64,000 bases of DNA, taken from Pedobacter sp. MC2016-15 (GTDB lineage: Bacteria; Bacteroidota; Bacteroidia; Sphingobacteriales; Sphingobacteriaceae). How positions within the stretch are numbered: the first letter of the stretch is position 1; each line of letters opens with the position of its first letter. The translations under genes and the position numbers were made by a program. The stretch is taken from positions 744,001 through 808,000 of the forward strand of contig NZ_JAPIVS010000003.1 of the NCBI RefSeq assembly GCF_026239695.1. Direction: 5' to 3'. The notes below the pieces were generated by a model. That model worked only from the letters and a program-made list of their open reading frames with translations. It was not told the DNA's origin and did not search any database. Positions 45,993 through 54,693 of this stretch are shown here, one piece after another.

Positions 45993-47024
45993 ATGAGAAT
46001 CTCCCTACTTCTGCTGGCAATACTAGGCCTATCGGGCTGCACGGCTAAAAAATCTGTGATCACCAATAAATCCTCTGCTTTTGTCAAAGGCGCCGATATC
46101 GGATGGCTGCCACAGATGGAAGCTACAGGATATAAATTTTACAATGACGGGGGCAAAGAAGAAGATTGCTTCAAGATCCTGAAAGACCACGGTATCAACA
46201 CCATCAGACTGCGCGCCTGGGTAAATCCTTCTGACGATAAAATCAACGGGCACTGCAGTACTGAGGAAACTGTTGCGATGGCGCTGCGGGCAAAAAAATG
46301 GGGCATGCGGGTGATGATTGATCTGCATTACAGTGATAGCTGGGCAGATCCAAGCAAACAGAAGAAACCACAGGCCTGGGAGGAGCATGATTTTCCTACC
46401 CTGATGACAGACGTTTACGACTATACTTTGGGTGTGATGACTGCGCTGAAAACTGCGGGCGTATACCCGGAATGGGTGCAAGTGGGTAATGAAACCGCTG
46501 AAGGGATGATATACCCTGAAGGCCATACCAAAAACTGGGGAACACTGGCACAGCTCATTAATAAAGGCTACGATGCAATCAAAACAGTAAGCCCTGAAAC
46601 CAAAGTGATCCTGCACGTTGATCAGGGAAACAACAATCAGCGCTTCCGCACCTGGTTTGATAATGCCACTACACATGGAGCAAAATATGATGTCATTGGC
46701 TTATCATACTATCCTTACTGGCTGGATGGCAAACCGGACTATAAACTTTCCATCAATGATTTAGGTAATAACCTGAATGACATCGCCAAAAGGTACAATA
46801 AGGAGGTGATGATTGTAGAGGTTGGCAACGAGGATACCAAATCAGATAATACTTATGACATGCTGCTTGCTGTTATACAAAAAGTAAAAGAAGTGCCGGA
46901 AAATAAGGGGCTTGGGGTACTATACTGGGAACCGGAAGGTGCCAGAAGCTGGAGCCATTACGACTTGAGTGCCTGGGGAGAAAATGGAAAGCCAACAAAG
47001 GCGCTGGATGCTTTTATGAAGTAA
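45993..47024 (+). CDS. Arabinogalactan endo-beta-1,4-galactanase, GH53
   Basis: 343 residues. A lipobox LSGC places the acylated Cys at residue 16, so it is probably a surface lipoprotein. The GH53 TIM barrel is shown by FVKGADIGWLPQMEATG, DHGINTIRLRAWVNPSD, MRVMIDLHYSDSWADPSKQ, the acid/base Glu in VQVGNETAEGM and the nucleophile Glu in VMIVEVGNED. It cleaves beta-1,4-galactan side chains of rhamnogalacturonan I, letting backbone enzymes in. It is the last gene of PUL 2, followed directly by a strong hairpin. Confidence 0.94.
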   Translation: MRISLLLLAILGLSGCTAKKSVITNKSSAFVKGADIGWLPQMEATGYKFYNDGGKEEDCFKILKDHGINTIRLRAWVNPSDDKINGHCSTEETVAMALRAKKWGMRVMIDLHYSDSWADPSKQKKPQAWEEHDFPTLMTDVYDYTLGVMTALKTAGVYPEWVQVGNETAEGMIYPEGHTKNWGTLAQLINKGYDAIKTVSPETKVILHVDQGNNNQRFRTWFDNATTHGAKYDVIGLSYYPYWLDGKPDYKLSINDLGNNLNDIAKRYNKEVMIVEVGNEDTKSDNTYDMLLAVIQKVKEVPENKGLGVLYWEPEGARSWSHYDLSAWGENGKPTKALDAFMK

Positions 47025-47032
47025 TAACAGGT

Positions 47033-47074
47033 CTTTGAGAAAGTATTTATTTTAATACTTTCTCAAAGGCTTTT
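47033..47074 (+). terminator. Strong terminator hairpin at the end of PUL 2
   Basis: CTTTGAGAAAGTAT (47033-47046) pairs perfectly with ATACTTTCTCAAAG (47055-47068) across an 8-nt loop, followed by GCTTTTC. The 3' arm lies inside the end of the convergent GNAT gene (stop at 47047), so it may serve both directions. Confidence 0.75.
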
Positions 47075-47553
47075 CTTGGGCTACCCCTGAAAAACACCTC
47101 TCCGCAATAGATATATCCCATTTTTTCGAAAACACCAAGCATTGCGGCGTTATCATGATTGGTATCTGCCCTTACGCTGTATATGTTGTTGGCCAGTGCA
47201 AATTCATCAATCGATGAGAGGATTTTTTTTGACAAACCTTTTCCTACGTAATCTTCAGAGATAGCTACACGGTGGTAAACGACAAAGTCGCCATCGGTCT
47301 GCCACTGGCCCTGGATATCCAGATAGGCAGGTTCATCATTGATCAGTATCGCTGCGTATCCCACAATGGTATCAGCGTCAGCTAACACAAAACCATGCCC
47401 CTGTTCAATATCTTTTTTTACCACATCAGGATTGGGATAGCCGTCCTGCCACTGGTTACTGCCGTCGTTTTTTCTGCGTAGTATGCCTTGTTGTAAAATC
47501 TGCCAGATCTGATCCTGATCCTTCTCCGTTGCTTTTCTGAAACTATATTCCAT
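47047..47553 (-). CDS. GNAT-family N-acetyltransferase
   Basis: 168 residues with the GNAT fold: YSFRKATEKDQDQIWQIL at the N-terminus, GYAAILIND strand 4, and the acetyl-CoA loop RVAISEDYVGKGLSKKIL (Q/R-x-x-G-x-G/A type), then VRADTNHDNAAMLGVFEKMGY. It transfers acetyl from acetyl-CoA to an unknown amine. A perfect -7 box lies 25 bp before the ATG. It is transcribed towards PUL 2 and ends inside the terminator hairpin. Confidence 0.87.
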   Translation of the reverse strand: MEYSFRKATEKDQDQIWQILQQGILRRKNDGSNQWQDGYPNPDVVKKDIEQGHGFVLADADTIVGYAAILINDEPAYLDIQGQWQTDGDFVVYHRVAISEDYVGKGLSKKILSSIDEFALANNIYSVRADTNHDNAAMLGVFEKMGYIYCGEVFFRGSPRKAFEKVLK

Positions 47554-47578
47554 GATGATATGATGCTAACCTTTTGTG

Positions 47579-47586
47579 CAAATATA
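47579..47586 (-). promoter_or_regulatory. -7 promoter box of the GNAT gene
   Basis: TATATTTG on the minus strand matches TAnnTTTG exactly, with a TTTG (47607-47604) 17 nt further upstream. Confidence 0.55.
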
Positions 47587-47646
47587 TTAGAATTATTGGA
47601 GGCCAAACAGTGAAAATGGTAGACATTACAGTAAATAGTATACTAG

Positions 47647-48675
<1,029 letters not shown>

Positions 48676-48766
48676 AAAACGTGATGGCGATACAAACTGC
48701 AACGGTATTTGCTACCATTTTCACTGATATAGAAGAATCGGGACGAGGATTAGGTATATTAGATCC

Positions 48767-48786
48767 AGGGCCGGAGAACCGGCCTT
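48767..48786. terminator. GC-rich hairpin after the aldo/keto reductase gene
   Basis: AGGGCCGG-agaa-CCGGCCTT forms an 8-bp stem with one G-T pair. No T run follows, so terminator function is uncertain; it also abuts the element at 48786-48813. Confidence 0.35.
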
Positions 48787-48813
48787 AACCTATCATTGAA
48801 TATTTTACAAAAC
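48786..48813 (+). repeat. Left copy of an imperfect inverted element bracketing the Mo-hydroxylase operon
   Basis: TAACCTATCATTG, then aatat, then TTTACAAAA, just ahead of the operon's first ATG. The reverse complement recurs at 52144-52165 with the 5-nt interruption missing. Confidence 0.45.
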
Positions 48814-48823
48814 ATGCTCTTGT

Positions 48824-49297
48824 ATGATCAATCTTAATGTAAATCACAAAAAATATCGGATTGATGCCGACCCTGATATGCCATTACTCTGGGTGATCAG
48901 AGATATTATCGGGCTTACTGGTACCAAGTATGGCTGCGGCGTGGCACAATGCGGCGCCTGTGTGATCCATCTGAATGGTGAAGCGGTGCGTTCCTGTGTT
49001 ACCAAGCTTAGTCGTGGTGCCGGGCAGGAGATCATCACCATCGAAGGTTTGTCTGCAAATAATAACCACCCTGCCCAGGTCGCCTGGAACGAAGAGAGTG
49101 TGCCGCAGTGCGGATATTGCCATTCCGGTCAGATCATGTCTGCCGCGGTACTGCTCAGAGAAAAGCCAAACCCTACAGATCAGGATATAGATGATGCCAT
49201 GGCAGGAAATATCTGCCGCTGTGGTACGTATCTCCGTATACGGAAAGCCATCCACCTTGCCGCAGAACTGCAAAAGAAAGAAGGAGGCACCACATGA
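48824..49297 (+). CDS. (2Fe-2S) subunit of a molybdenum hydroxylase (isoquinoline-oxidoreductase type)
   Basis: 157 residues, no signal peptide. The N-terminal plant-ferredoxin-like domain carries [18 protein letters not shown] plus a later Cys for the first 2Fe-2S cluster. The C-terminal helical domain carries CGYCHSGQ and NICRCGTY for the second. It passes electrons from the molybdopterin subunit to an acceptor. It overlaps the next gene by 4 bp (ATGA), and the large subunit follows that. Having no export signal of its own, it is probably carried out by the Tat-targeted large subunit, as known in related enzymes. Confidence 0.93.
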   Translation: MINLNVNHKKYRIDADPDMPLLWVIRDIIGLTGTKYGCGVAQCGACVIHLNGEAVRSCVTKLSRGAGQEIITIEGLSANNNHPAQVAWNEESVPQCGYCHSGQIMSAAVLLREKPNPTDQDIDDAMAGNICRCGTYLRIRKAIHLAAELQKKEGGTT

Positions 49298-49938
49298 ACA
49301 ATCTCGTAAAACCATGGCAAAGATTTATGCCTTCCAGAACAGTTCTCATCATGGGGCTGTTACTCTATTTTGTCGGTCTGATGGCATTTGCCATGAACCA
49401 CAAAACCGAGCTTAAAAAGGAGTTGCCCCCACATGTGGTCATCAGGAAAGATAGCGTCGCCTCTGTAAAAGCCTTTACCGCAGTATATAAGGTATTGATG
49501 AGTCCGCGTTGTATGAATTGTCATCCTCAGGGAGATATCCCCTTGCAGGGAGATGATAGCCATTTACATACCATGTTTCCGAAAAGAGGGCTCGAAGGGA
49601 AGGGTGTACTGGCGATGAAGTGTGCCAATTGCCACCAGCCAACCAATACACCGGGTTTGAATACGCCTCCCGGAAACCCCAACTGGCATTTGCCACCCGC
49701 AGACATGAAAATGGTTTTCCAGGGCAAAACTCCGCGTCAGCTCGCAAAGCAATTGGTAGATCCTCAGCTGAACGGACACAAAGACATGCAGAAACTGGTT
49801 GAACATGCCGATGACGGACTGGTAAAAGCAGGATGGAACCCGGGCGAGGGACGTTCTTTGCCTCCAATGAGCCATGCTGAATTTAAAAAAGCCTGGATCA
49901 CCTGGTTGAGTACCGGTGCATATGCGCCCAAAAAATAA
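49294..49938 (+). CDS. Membrane-anchored protein with two CxxCH heme-binding motifs
   Basis: 214 residues. One N-terminal membrane helix (about 17-35) anchors a periplasmic domain with CMNCH (73-77) and CANCH (110-114), both canonical sites for covalent heme c. No other cytochrome family is recognised, but the two hemes and its place between the two hydroxylase subunits make it the likely electron acceptor linking the enzyme to the respiratory chain. Its maturation would need CcsBA, encoded at 23765. A short dyad (TTATTC/GAATAA, 49946-49962) separates it from the next gene. Confidence 0.82.
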   Translation: MNNLVKPWQRFMPSRTVLIMGLLLYFVGLMAFAMNHKTELKKELPPHVVIRKDSVASVKAFTAVYKVLMSPRCMNCHPQGDIPLQGDDSHLHTMFPKRGLEGKGVLAMKCANCHQPTNTPGLNTPPGNPNWHLPPADMKMVFQGKTPRQLAKQLVDPQLNGHKDMQKLVEHADDGLVKAGWNPGEGRSLPPMSHAEFKKAWITWLSTGAYAPKK

Positions 49939-49965
49939 CATTCATTTATTCTCAAAGAATAACAT

Positions 49966-52140
49966 ATGTCAGTATCAGAAGAAATTGAGCATCTTTCCAG
50001 GAGGAGTTTCCTGAGGATTGCAGGGATAGGTAGTGCAGCCCTTTGCCTGGGATTGTATGTTTCGGAAAAAGCCGGGGCAAAAGTAGTAAATGAATCAGAA
50101 GCCAGTCTCGCAGACGCAGGTATTGCCCTTGCGGCCTGGATCATTATTCATACCAGTGGTAAGGTGACCCTGATTTGTCACCGTGCCGAAATGGGGCAGG
50201 GGGTGTACCATTCCATTGCACAGATTATTGCTGAAGAACTTGAGGTAGATCTCTATGGAGTAGACATCCAGCTTACGCAGGGTGACGAGAAAAAATACGG
50301 AAGCCAGCTTACCGGAGGCAGTTCCACCATCAGGGGGAGTTATAAAAACCTGCTGAAGCTGAGTGCCACTGCACGCGAAGTGCTGATCATGGCTGCTGCT
50401 GCACGATGGGGAGTAGATCCATCCGGCTGTTATGCTGCTTCAGGACATGTGATCCAAAAGTCTTCCGGGAAAAAACTGCACTATGGAGAGCTGGTTGCAG
50501 ATGCAGCAAAGCTAACTCCTCCCAAAGAGGTTAAGCTGAAAACACGCGCTGATTACAAGGTGATTGGCAAGGGCTCTCTCCGTCGTGATTCGCCATTGAA
50601 AACCAATGGACAAGCTGTTTTTGGTATCGATAAGAGGATTCCGGGATTGCAGTTTGCAACGGTGGAGCGTAACCCGCGACTGCGCGGCAAGGTCAGGAGT
50701 TTTGATGCTTCGGCAGCACTGAAAGTTCCTGGGGTTACCCGTGTATTTAAGGTGGTTATGGGGGTTTGGGATACCGATCGCGAAGGTGTGGCCGTTGTAG
50801 CTACTTCTACCTGGGCAGCGATGCAGGGCAGGAAAGTGCTGAAAGTAGAATGGGATGATTCCGGATTCGAACATGTGAGCAGTCCGGAGATCTTCCGTCG
50901 TCAGCAGGAACTGCTACAAAATAGTGAAGGTTTATCTTTATCAACGCAGGGCGATCCTACGGGTATTATCGCCAGGGCAAAAGATAAGCTGGATGTAGTT
51001 TACGAAACTCCCTACCAGTCGCACAGCTGTATGGAACCGGTGAACTGTATCGCACATTATCAGGCCGATAAGGTTGAAATCTGGGGCCCGGTACAGGCGC
51101 CAAACTGGATACAGGATTATGTCAGCAAGAAATTGGGTATGGACAGGGAGAAGGTCATCGTGAATATGACTTTCCTGGGTGGTGGTTTTGGCCGCAAAGC
51201 AATGCCGGATTATCCCTATGAGGCGGTAATGGTTTCCAAAGAGATCGGCGCTCCTGTACAGGTAGTATGGACAAGAGAAGATGACGCCACCCAGGGACCA
51301 TATCGTCCGGGTATTTCCTATCGCTGTGAAGGTGCAGTAGAGAATGGCGGCATTGCAGCGCTGAAGTTCAGGATGGCTGGTCAGAATAACGATCACTGGA
51401 TGCGTGGCGACAGTGGCAAGGCCAACCGGAGTACTTCAGAAGGATTTTTAAAGCCTTATTACGAGAGCATCAAACATATCAGCTTTGCCGATGTACCTTT
51501 CAAGACACCGATACCCACCAGTTTCTGGCGTTCGGTATATGCTTCTACTAATGGTTTTGCCTACGAAAGCTTTCTCGATGAATTGGCGCATCAGGCACAG
51601 AAAGATCCAATGGATCTCCGGAGACAATACCTGAAGGATGAGAGAAGTCAGCTGCTGATTGATAAAATGGAGGAGGTTTCCGGCTGGAAGAACAGGAAAA
51701 AGAACGAGGGTTATGGCGTAGCCATTACGGAATGTTTTGCCAGTACGGTAGGGCACATCGTAAAAGTATCCAAAAATGGAGATAAAGGAATCCGTATAGA
51801 CAAGGTTTGGGTAGTGGTGGATTGCGGCTGGTATGTGAATCCGGATATCATTACTGCACAGGTTGAAGGAAGCGTGGTGATGGCCCTGGGTGCTGCGACA
51901 ATTCATGAGATCACCTTTAAAAATGGCATGGTTGAGCAACGCAATTTTTATGATTACAAAATGCCGAGGATAACGGATATACCACCGATAGAGGTACATA
52001 TAATGGAAAATGATGAAAATGCCGGGGGCATGGGTGAGCCTGGTTTGCCGGCTTTTGCACCAGCCTTAACGAATGCTATTTTCGATTTAACAGGAAAACG
52101 TATCAGGAAGTTGCCCTTTGATCTCGCAAATGTTCATTGA
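49966..52140 (+). CDS. Molybdopterin-binding large subunit of a xanthine-dehydrogenase-family hydroxylase
   Basis: 724 residues. A twin-arginine signal (LSRRSFLRIAG, Arg12-Arg13) sends the folded protein to the periplasm. Aldehyde-oxidase-type cofactor motifs are MGQGVYHSIAQIIAEEL, GSSTIRGSY, GGGFGRKAMPDYPYEA and the C-terminal GMGEPGLPAFAPAL with the catalytic Glu. This is the isoquinoline 1-oxidoreductase (IorB) branch, which hydroxylates N-heterocycles or oxidises aldehydes. With the 2Fe-2S and cytochrome genes it forms a complete periplasmic enzyme. Substrate is unknown; Mo-cofactor maturation genes are not in the window. Confidence 0.92.
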   Translation: MSVSEEIEHLSRRSFLRIAGIGSAALCLGLYVSEKAGAKVVNESEASLADAGIALAAWIIIHTSGKVTLICHRAEMGQGVYHSIAQIIAEELEVDLYGVDIQLTQGDEKKYGSQLTGGSSTIRGSYKNLLKLSATAREVLIMAAAARWGVDPSGCYAASGHVIQKSSGKKLHYGELVADAAKLTPPKEVKLKTRADYKVIGKGSLRRDSPLKTNGQAVFGIDKRIPGLQFATVERNPRLRGKVRSFDASAALKVPGVTRVFKVVMGVWDTDREGVAVVATSTWAAMQGRKVLKVEWDDSGFEHVSSPEIFRRQQELLQNSEGLSLSTQGDPTGIIARAKDKLDVVYETPYQSHSCMEPVNCIAHYQADKVEIWGPVQAPNWIQDYVSKKLGMDREKVIVNMTFLGGGFGRKAMPDYPYEAVMVSKEIGAPVQVVWTREDDATQGPYRPGISYRCEGAVENGGIAALKFRMAGQNNDHWMRGDSGKANRSTSEGFLKPYYESIKHISFADVPFKTPIPTSFWRSVYASTNGFAYESFLDELAHQAQKDPMDLRRQYLKDERSQLLIDKMEEVSGWKNRKKNEGYGVAITECFASTVGHIVKVSKNGDKGIRIDKVWVVVDCGWYVNPDIITAQVEGSVVMALGAATIHEITFKNGMVEQRNFYDYKMPRITDIPPIEVHIMENDENAGGMGEPGLPAFAPALTNAIFDLTGKRIRKLPFDLANVH

Positions 52141-52143
52141 CAT

Positions 52144-52165
52144 TTTTGTAAACAATGATAGGTTA
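52144..52165 (-). repeat. Right copy of the inverted element after the Mo-hydroxylase operon
   Basis: TTTTGTAAA then CAATGATAGGTTA, the reverse complement of the left copy without its 5-nt interruption. It lies between the operon's stop codon and the SDR gene at 52209; TGATAGGT here also mirrors ACCTATCA at 52189-52196. Confidence 0.45.
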
Positions 52166-52208
52166 GGCATGTTTAGAGTTACAACATTACCTATCAAAAT
52201 CTATAATT

Positions 52209-53108
52209 ATGAATGAACAAAATCAAAAACCTCTCGTAAATCCAGCAACAAGATACGCTCAGCCTCCATTTGAGAAACAACCACAGGAAGCACCTGGCCT
52301 GGCTTCTAAAATGCAGCCGGTGCCAGATCACGGCGAAGAAAGTTATAAGGGCTCAGGCAAACTTAACGGCCGTAAGGCACTGATTACCGGAGGAGATTCC
52401 GGGATCGGGCGCGCCGCTGCGATTGCATATGCAAGAGAAGGTGCGGATGTAGTGATCAACTATCTGCCGGAAGAACAGTCGGATGCGGATGAGGTGGTGG
52501 AGCTGATTACCGCTGCAGGACGTAAGGGATATGCTATCCCGGGGGATATTACCAATGAAAAATTCTGTGAGTCGCTGGTTGCGGAAGCAGCCGAAAAACT
52601 TGGGGGAATAGATATCCTGATCAATAATGCCGGTCGCCAGCAAGCCGTAGATTCGCTATCAGATCTGTCATCAGAAGGTTTTGATGCAACGATAAAAACA
52701 AACATCTATGCACCATTCTGGATCACGAAAGCGGCATTACCACACCTGCCGGAAGGCTCCGTAATTATAGCCACGACTTCAGTCCAGGCCTATGATCCTT
52801 CAGAAAATCTTTTTGATTACGCCCAGACCAAAGCTGCCAATGTTGCCTTTGTCAAATCTTTGGCAAAGCAGCTGGGACCAAAAGGCATACGCGTAAATGG
52901 GGTTGCTCCCGGACCAGTATGGACGCCATTGCAGACCAGCGGAGGACAGCCTCAGGATGCCATAGTAGAGTTTGGACAGAAAACCCCGCTTGGTCGTCCC
53001 GGACAACCTGCGGAGCTTGCTTCCATCTTTGTGCAGCTGGCGGATAGCGAGTCCAGTTATACCACCGGTCAGGTTTATGGCGCTGCCGGCGGAAGCGGAA
53101 ATCCTTAA
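52209..53108 (+). CDS. SDR-family oxidoreductase, general-stress (YhdF/GS39) type
   Basis: 299 residues. An unusual proline-rich N-terminal extension (about 1-50) precedes the SDR core, as in the GS39/YhdF group. Cofactor motif TGGDSGIGRAAA, then NNAGRQQAVDSL, the TTSVQAYDP serine region, and YAQTKAANVAF with catalytic Tyr and Lys. It ends QVYGAAGGSGNP. This subgroup is linked to stress responses in Bacillus and enterobacteria; substrates are poorly known. It lies just after the inverted element and is followed by a strong terminator. Confidence 0.9.
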   Translation: MNEQNQKPLVNPATRYAQPPFEKQPQEAPGLASKMQPVPDHGEESYKGSGKLNGRKALITGGDSGIGRAAAIAYAREGADVVINYLPEEQSDADEVVELITAAGRKGYAIPGDITNEKFCESLVAEAAEKLGGIDILINNAGRQQAVDSLSDLSSEGFDATIKTNIYAPFWITKAALPHLPEGSVIIATTSVQAYDPSENLFDYAQTKAANVAFVKSLAKQLGPKGIRVNGVAPGPVWTPLQTSGGQPQDAIVEFGQKTPLGRPGQPAELASIFVQLADSESSYTTGQVYGAAGGSGNP

Positions 53109-53133
53109 TTTCTATTTGTAAAAATTTTCAATA

Positions 53134-53180
53134 AACGCCCTGTGGTTTACGCATCTGTAAATCGCAGGGCGTTCTGTTTT
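53134..53180 (+). terminator. Rho-independent terminator after the SDR gene
   Basis: AACGCCCTG (53134-53142) pairs with CAGGGCGTT (53165-53173), with an inner TTTAC/GTAAA extension, followed by CTGTTTT. Confidence 0.75.
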
Positions 53181-53241
53181 AAATAGGTTTAGTGAAAATC
53201 AAAGACTATCTTACAAGGCCAGTACAATGCTATACTGATTA

Positions 53242-53249
53242 AACATTTG
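53242..53249 (+). promoter_or_regulatory. -7-like promoter box directly before the CheB start
   Basis: AACATTTG matches TAnnTTTG at 7 of 8 positions and ends 5 bp before the ATG at 53255. Confidence 0.4.
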
Positions 53250-53254
53250 TGGGT

Positions 53255-53833
53255 ATGATGAAGAATAGATATATCGTGGCATTAGGCGCATCCGCCGGAG
53301 GATTGTCTGCCCTTGCTGAATTTTTTGAGAATACGATGCCCGATGGTGTCTCTTATATCATTACTACACATTTATATCCCCACCAGACTAGCCTGCTCAC
53401 TGAAATTATTCAGAGACACAGTCCTATAAAGGTTTGTACTGTTGAAGATCGAATGCAGATCAGGACGAATATGGTTTATGTGATGCCCGAGAATAAAACC
53501 ATGACCTTATTTGGGGAAAGGCTGATTTTGAGAGACAGAGACTTATCTGTTAAAACCAATAAAGCCATTGACATTTTTTTTGTCTCTCTGGCAAAAGATA
53601 CTGCGTTCAAAAAAATTGCCATCATCTTCTCCGGAATGGGGGATGACGGCACAACCGGAGTTAGGGCAATGGCCAAATCGGGGGCCTATATTATAGCACA
53701 GACCCCCCACACGGCTGGTCATCAAAGTATGCCGGAAAGCGTTATAGAAGCCGGTTTTGTCAATGCAATTCTGGACCCTAAATACATGCCAAAGGCGATA
53801 ATCGAAGTATTACCTCATATGGAGGAAAGTTAA
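53255..53833 (+). CDS. Stand-alone CheB-type methylesterase domain
   Basis: 192 residues from the ATG at 53255. The complete CheB catalytic domain has the nucleophile Ser in LGASAGGLSALAEFF, His in ITTHLYPHQTSLLTEIIQRH, and Asp in FSGMGDDGTTGVRAM. There is no N-terminal receiver domain, and no CheR, chemoreceptor or CheA is nearby. In Bacteroidota such single domains usually belong to CheB/CheR/PAS sensor assemblies rather than classical chemotaxis. The frame could start at a GTG (53249), but the promoter box argues against it. It overlaps the convergent PAS gene by 4 bp. Confidence 0.88.
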   Translation: MMKNRYIVALGASAGGLSALAEFFENTMPDGVSYIITTHLYPHQTSLLTEIIQRHSPIKVCTVEDRMQIRTNMVYVMPENKTMTLFGERLILRDRDLSVKTNKAIDIFFVSLAKDTAFKKIAIIFSGMGDDGTTGVRAMAKSGAYIIAQTPHTAGHQSMPESVIEAGFVNAILDPKYMPKAIIEVLPHMEES

Positions 53834-54501
53834 TTACGGACTGCGATGACGCAAATCGCATTTTCAGCGATTGTCCCGGTTTTTAAGGGTGTATAACTGT
53901 AGGTGATACCTTCCATAGTACAGGTGTAGGGTACGCCATTATGAAACACATGTTGCAGTGGGGCAAGATTGATCTGTCGTGTATCCTGCCACAAATCATA
54001 CATCAGATCATTAGCAGTCTCAAGCTTAAATCCAGGGCCTCTGTAGATACACATTGGTACCGGTGCAGACATTACCATCGCGCGCAGGTCCAGTTTAGAC
54101 TGCTGCCTGTTCAGCCGTGTCATTTCACGCTCACATACGTCGGTAGCCACCACGAGGACTGCGGTTGTACGGCGGCCATCGGTAGAAATTGGCGTGTAAC
54201 TGTAATCCATATAGACTGTTTCCTTTTTTGAATGTCTGTCCAGTAAGACCATGGCGCCTTTCTCCTGATGCCCCTTGCCACTGATAATCACTCTTTTTAA
54301 TAGCTCCGGATATTCCTGATCTTCCAGCTCGGGCATAAAATCCAGAAGGTTTGAACCCATGATGGATGCCGGTCTGTGCCATAGGTTAAGCATTGATTTG
54401 TTGGCCATTTCTAATTTAAAATTTGTTGCATCCAGGATCCCTGCGGCCACGGTAGTTTCTTCAAAAAGCTGATAATAGTTTTGGTATAAGGTAATACTCA
54501 T
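53830..54501 (-). CDS. Protein with two PAS domains
   Basis: 223 residues, cytoplasmic, no output domain. Two PAS-like units: residues about 8-115 (TVAAGILDATNFKLEMANKSML; MGSNLLDFMPEL) and about 130-222 (MVSAPVPMCIYRGPGFKLETANDLMYDLWQ). PAS domains sense small ligands, redox state or light, and usually control a kinase or cyclase; here none is attached, so it may act by protein contact. Its 3' end overlaps the CheB gene, tail to tail. A functional link with CheB is possible but unproven. Confidence 0.78.
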   Translation of the reverse strand: MSITLYQNYYQLFEETTVAAGILDATNFKLEMANKSMLNLWHRPASIMGSNLLDFMPELEDQEYPELLKRVIISGKGHQEKGAMVLLDRHSKKETVYMDYSYTPISTDGRRTTAVLVVATDVCEREMTRLNRQQSKLDLRAMVMSAPVPMCIYRGPGFKLETANDLMYDLWQDTRQINLAPLQHVFHNGVPYTCTMEGITYSYTPLKTGTIAENAICVIAVRN

Positions 54502-54660
54502 TGCTGGTTAGTCTGGTTTTTGTTTTGGATTTGTAATATGAAGAACTCTGTAAGAAATCACAATATTTTGAGAGATGTATCAACGATTTTACATGTTTGA
54601 CCCTAATGCTGCAAATTATATCCTCGCCGCATTTCTAGTGAATATTCTGTTCAATTCCAT

Positions 54661-54668
54661 TATCTTTG
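54661..54668 (+). promoter_or_regulatory. -7 promoter box of the ABC-F gene
   Basis: TATCTTTG matches TAnnTTTG exactly, 25 bp before the GTG start at 54694. The rest of the 54502-54693 spacer shows no other clear element. Confidence 0.55.
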
Positions 54669-54693
54669 CGGCTGAATTTTAATATCCCTCTTT

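Noticed and set aside
51448..51999. Minus-strand frame of 183 residues opposite the Mo-hydroxylase large subunit
   Set aside because: It overlaps conserved cofactor-binding sequence on the other strand; no motifs of its own.
48786..52165. The inverted element around the Mo-hydroxylase operon as transposon ends
   Set aside because: No transposase or integrase lies between the copies, the copies differ by a 5-nt gap, and no target-site duplication was seen.
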